From: Pardosa pseudoannulata
Lineage: Eukaryota > Arthropoda > Arachnida > Araneae > Lycosidae
Direction of reading: 5' to 3'
Length of the DNA stretch: 64,000 nt
Assembly (NCBI GenBank): GCA_032207245.1
Contig: CM063499.1
Coordinates: forward strand, 33,444,345-33,508,344
Made by a program: the position numbers and the translations under genes. Positions 60,201 through 64,000 of the stretch are shown here, one piece after another (the first letter of the stretch is position 1; every line of letters starts with the position of its first letter). The notes below the pieces were generated by a model, which searched no databases, was not told the origin of the DNA, and saw only the letters and a program-made list of their open reading frames with translations.

Positions 60201-63200
60201 GCCTATTAACAAAATATCAGAGTAATGGATTTAGTTATTAGAATTCTGTATTGGTTTTATTTTAAGAAATTTTTAAGTAATGATACATTACGAATAAGTG
60301 AACTTTCTGAATAAAGTATTGCATTTTTTAATTTTACTATTTGTTTATTATTATATAAAACTACATTATATAATATAAATAGTAAGTTATTTATTTTATT
60401 AAGAGGATACAAAATAATTGCTTATTAACACAATATCAGAGTAATGTGGATTTAGATATTACAATTTTGTATTGGTTTTATTTTAAGAAATTTTTAAATA
60501 ATGCTACTTTACGAATAAGTGAACTTTCTAATTAAAGTATTGCAATTTTTAATTTTACTATTTGTGTATTATAATGTGTAACTACATAATATAATAAAAA
60601 TAGTGAGTTATTTATTCTATAAGAGGATACAAAACAATTGCCTAATAACACAATATCAGAGAAATGTGGATTTAGTTATCATAATTCTGTATTGGTTTTA
60701 TTTTAAGAAATTTTTAAGTAATGCTACATTACGAATAAGCAAACTTTCAGAATAGAGTATTGCATTTTTTAATTTTACTGTTTTTATATTATAATGTATC
60801 CCTACATAATATAATAAAAATAGTGAGTTATTTATTCTATTAAGAGGATACAAAACAATTGCCTATTAACACAATATCAGAGTAATGTGGATTTAGTTAT
60901 TACAATTCTGTATTGGTTTTATTTTAAGAAATTTTTAAGTAATGCTACATTACGAATAAGTAAACTTTTTGAATAGAGTATTAAATTTTTTAGTTTTACT
61001 GTTTGTATATTATAATGTATCCCTGCATAATATAATAAAAATGGTGAGTTATTTATTCTATTAAGAGTATACAAAACAATTGCCTATTAACACAATATCA
61101 GAGTAATGTGGATTTAGATGTTACAATTCTATATTGGTTTCATTTTAAGTAATTTTTAAGTAATGCTACATTACGAATAAGTAAACTTTCTGAATAGAGT
61201 ATTGCATTTTTTAATTTTACTGTTTGTATATTATAATGTATCCCTACACAATATAATAAAAATAGTGAGTTATTTTTTCTATTAAGAGGATACAAAACAA
61301 TTGCCTATTAAAATATCAGAGTAAAGTGGATTTAGTTATTTCAATTCTGTATTGGTTTTCTTTTTAGAAATTTTTAAGTAATGCTACATTACGAATAAGT
61401 AAACTTTCTGAATAGAGTATTGCATTTTTTAGTTTTACTGTTTGTATATTATAATGTATCCATACATAATATAAAAAAAATAGTGAGTTATTTATTCTAT
61501 TAAGAGGATACAAAACAATTGCCTAATAACCCAATATCAGAGTAATGTGGATTTAGATATTACAATTTTTTTTTAATTTTTTATTTTAAGAAAAATTTTT
61601 AAGTAATGCTACATTACGAATAAGTAAACTTTCTGAATAGAGTATTGCATTTTTTAATTTTACTGTTTGTATATTATAATGTATCCCTACATAATATAAT
61701 AAAAATAGTGAGTTATTTATTCTATTAAGAGGATACAAAACAATTGCCTAATAACCCAATATCAGAGTAATGTGGATTTAGATATTACAATTCTGTATTG
61801 GTTTTATTTTAAGAAATTTTTAAGTAATGCTACTTTACGAATAAGTGAACTTTCTGAATAAAGTATTGCATTTTTTAATTTTACTGTTTGTATATTATAA
61901 TGTATTTCTACATAATATAATAAAAATATTGAGTTATTTGTTCTATTAAAAGGATACAAAACAATTGCCTATTAACACAATATCAGAGTAATGTGGATTT
62001 AGTTATTAGAATTCTGTATTGGTTTTATTTTTAGAAATTTTTAAGTAATGCTACATTACGAATAAGTGAACTTTCGGAATAGAGTATTTGATTTTTTAAT
62101 TTTACTGTTTGTATATTATAATGTATCCCTACATAATATAATAAAAATAGTGAGTTATTTATTCTATTAAGAGGATACAAAACAATTGCCTATTAACAAA
62201 ATATCAGAGTAAAGTGGATTTAGTTATTACAATTTTGTATTGGTTTTATTTTTAGAAATTTTTAAGTAATGCTACATTACGAATAAGTGAACTTTCTGAA
62301 TAGAGTATTGCATTTTTTAATTTTACTGTTTGTATATTATAATGTATCCCTACATAATATAATAAAAATAGTGAGTTATTTATTCTATTAAGAGGATACA
62401 AAACAATTGCCTATTAACACAATATCAGAGTAATGTGGATTTAGTTATTACAATTCTGTATTGGTTTTATTTTTAGAAATTTTTAAGTAATGCTACATTA
62501 CGAATAAGTGAACTTTCTGAATAGAGTATTGTTTTTAATTTTACACTTTGTATATTATAATGTATCCCTACATAATATAATAAAAATAGTGAGTTATTTA
62601 ATCTTTTAAGAGGATAGAAAACAATTGCCTGTTAACACAATATCAGAGTAATATGGATTTAGTTATTACAATTCTGTATTGGTTTTATTTTAAGAAATTT
62701 TTAAGTAATGCTACATTACGAATAAGTAAACTTTCTGAATAGAGTATTGCATTTTTTAATTTTACTGTTTGTATATTATAATGTATCCCTACATAATATA
62801 ATAAAAATAGTGAGTTATTTTTTCTATTAAGAGGATACAAAACAATTGCCTATTAACACAATATCAGAGTAATGTGGATTTAGTTATTACAATTCTGTAT
62901 TGGTTTTATTTTAAGAAATTTTTAAGTAATGCTACATTACGAATAAGTAAACTTTCTGAATAGAGTATTGCATTTTTTAATTTTACTGTTTGTATATTAT
63001 AATGTATCCCTACATAATATAATAAAAATAGTGAGTTATTTATTCTATTAAGAGTATACAAAACAATTGCCTATTAACACAATATCAGAGTAATGTGGAT
63101 TTAGTTATTACAATTCTGTATTGGTTTTATTCTCAGTATTTTTTAAGTAATGCTACATTACGAATAAGTAAACTTTCTGAATAGATTAATGAATTTTTTA

Positions 63201-64000
63201 ATTTTATTGTTTATATATTATAATGTATCCCTACATGATATAATAAAAATATTGAGTTATTTATTCTATTAAGAGGATACAAAACAATTGCCTATTAACA
63301 CAATATCAGAGTAATGTGGATTTAGTTATTACAATTCTGTATTGGTTTTATTTTAAGAAATTTTTAAGTAATGCTACATTACGAATAAGTAAACTTTCTG
63401 AATAGAGTATTGCATTTTTTAATTTTACTCTTTGTATATTATAATGTATCCCTACAAAATATAATATAAATAGTGAGTTATTTTTTCTATTAAGAGGATA
63501 GAAAACAATTGCCTATTAACACAATCTCACGTTAATGTGGATTTATTTATTACAATTCTGTATTGGTTTTATTTTAAGAAATTTTTAAGTAATGCTACAT
63601 TACGAATAAGTAAACTTTCTGAATAGAGTATTGCATTTTTTAATTTTACTGTTTGTATATTATAATGTATCCCTACATAATATAATAAAAATAGTGAGTT
63701 ATTTATTCTATTAAGAGGATACAAAACAATTGCCTATTAACACAATATCAGAGTAATGTGGATTTAGTTTACAATTCTGTATTGGTTTTATTTTAAGAAA
63801 TTTTTAAGTAATGCTACATTACGAATAAGTAAACTTTCTGAATAGAGTATTGCATTTTTTAATTTTACTGTTTGTATATTATAATGTATCCCTACATAAT
63901 ATAATAAAAATAGTGAGTTATTTATTCTATTAAGAGGATACAAAACAATTGCCTATTAACACAATATCAGAGTAATGTGGATTTAGTTATTACAATTCTG
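39265..64000 (+). repeat. Large 221-bp satellite array, continues beyond window
   Basis: About 112 head-to-tail monomers of the same family as 14095-17790. Monomers carry recurring alternative states: ATCCCTACAT or ATAACTACAT, GTAAACTTTC or GTGAACTTTC, AACAATTGCCTATT or AATAATTGCTTATT, AATAAAAATAG or AATAAATATGG. Rare variant combinations recur at multiples of about 221 bp, indicating multi-monomer duplication. No insertion of other sequence is visible in nearly 25 kb. Short open frames within it (47941-48129, 52489-52686) are chance. Confidence 0.97.

Noticed and set aside
39265..64000. CRISPR-like regular repeats
   Set aside because: The 221-bp units are contiguous with no unique spacers; this is satellite DNA in an intron-bearing animal genome.

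Overview
The window is animal nuclear DNA, very AT-rich, dominated by repeats. It has intron-containing genes, tRNA-derived SINEs, class II transposons, a non-LTR retrotransposon and two tandem satellites. The mix (HP1-type chromodomain genes, mariner, THAP exon, SINE tails built of CCAAA units) best fits an arthropod, probably a spider. That assignment is inference from memory of such scaffolds, not something the sequence proves. A run of 100 Ns (25901-26000) marks a scaffold join, so order across it is uncertain.

Layout. 1-11152 is block 1: the tail of a truncated HP1-like copy (Z, 1-439), a 150-bp satellite (440-1136), a small hAT element split by a THAP-containing insertion (1185-3675), HP1-like copy A (4486-7779), a Tc1 relic and a broken non-LTR element. 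A 221-bp satellite follows (11153-18140, homogeneous from about 14095 to 17790), interrupted by an unrecognised relic. 18140-25900 is a transposon-rich spacer: fold-back element, TA repeat, inactivated mariner, SINE, diverged direct duplication. 26366-39263 is block 2, a second copy of the block 1 plan: 150-bp satellite, hAT element, truncated copy B, 150-bp satellite, copy C (31795-35060), Tc1 relic, non-LTR element. From about 39265 to the window end only the 221-bp satellite is present, about 112 monomers.

The only recognisable host genes are the HP1/chromobox-like copies, made of an N-terminal chromodomain (H3K9-methyl reader) split over exons 1-2 and a chromoshadow domain split over exons 3-4. 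Each copy carries a single-base frame break in a different exon (A exon 3, B exon 2, C exon 1). They are therefore either decaying paralogues or genes carrying assembly indels.

The most unusual signal is that introns and 3' UTR of A and C are almost identical, while exons 2, 3 and 4 differ by roughly 10-20 percent, with sharp changes at the splice sites. That is the reverse of normal constraint and suggests exon-restricted diversification, exon-directed gene conversion or an assembly-polishing artefact. Fast-changing HP1-like copies set among satellite arrays would fit a heterochromatin-conflict model, but this is a hypothesis.
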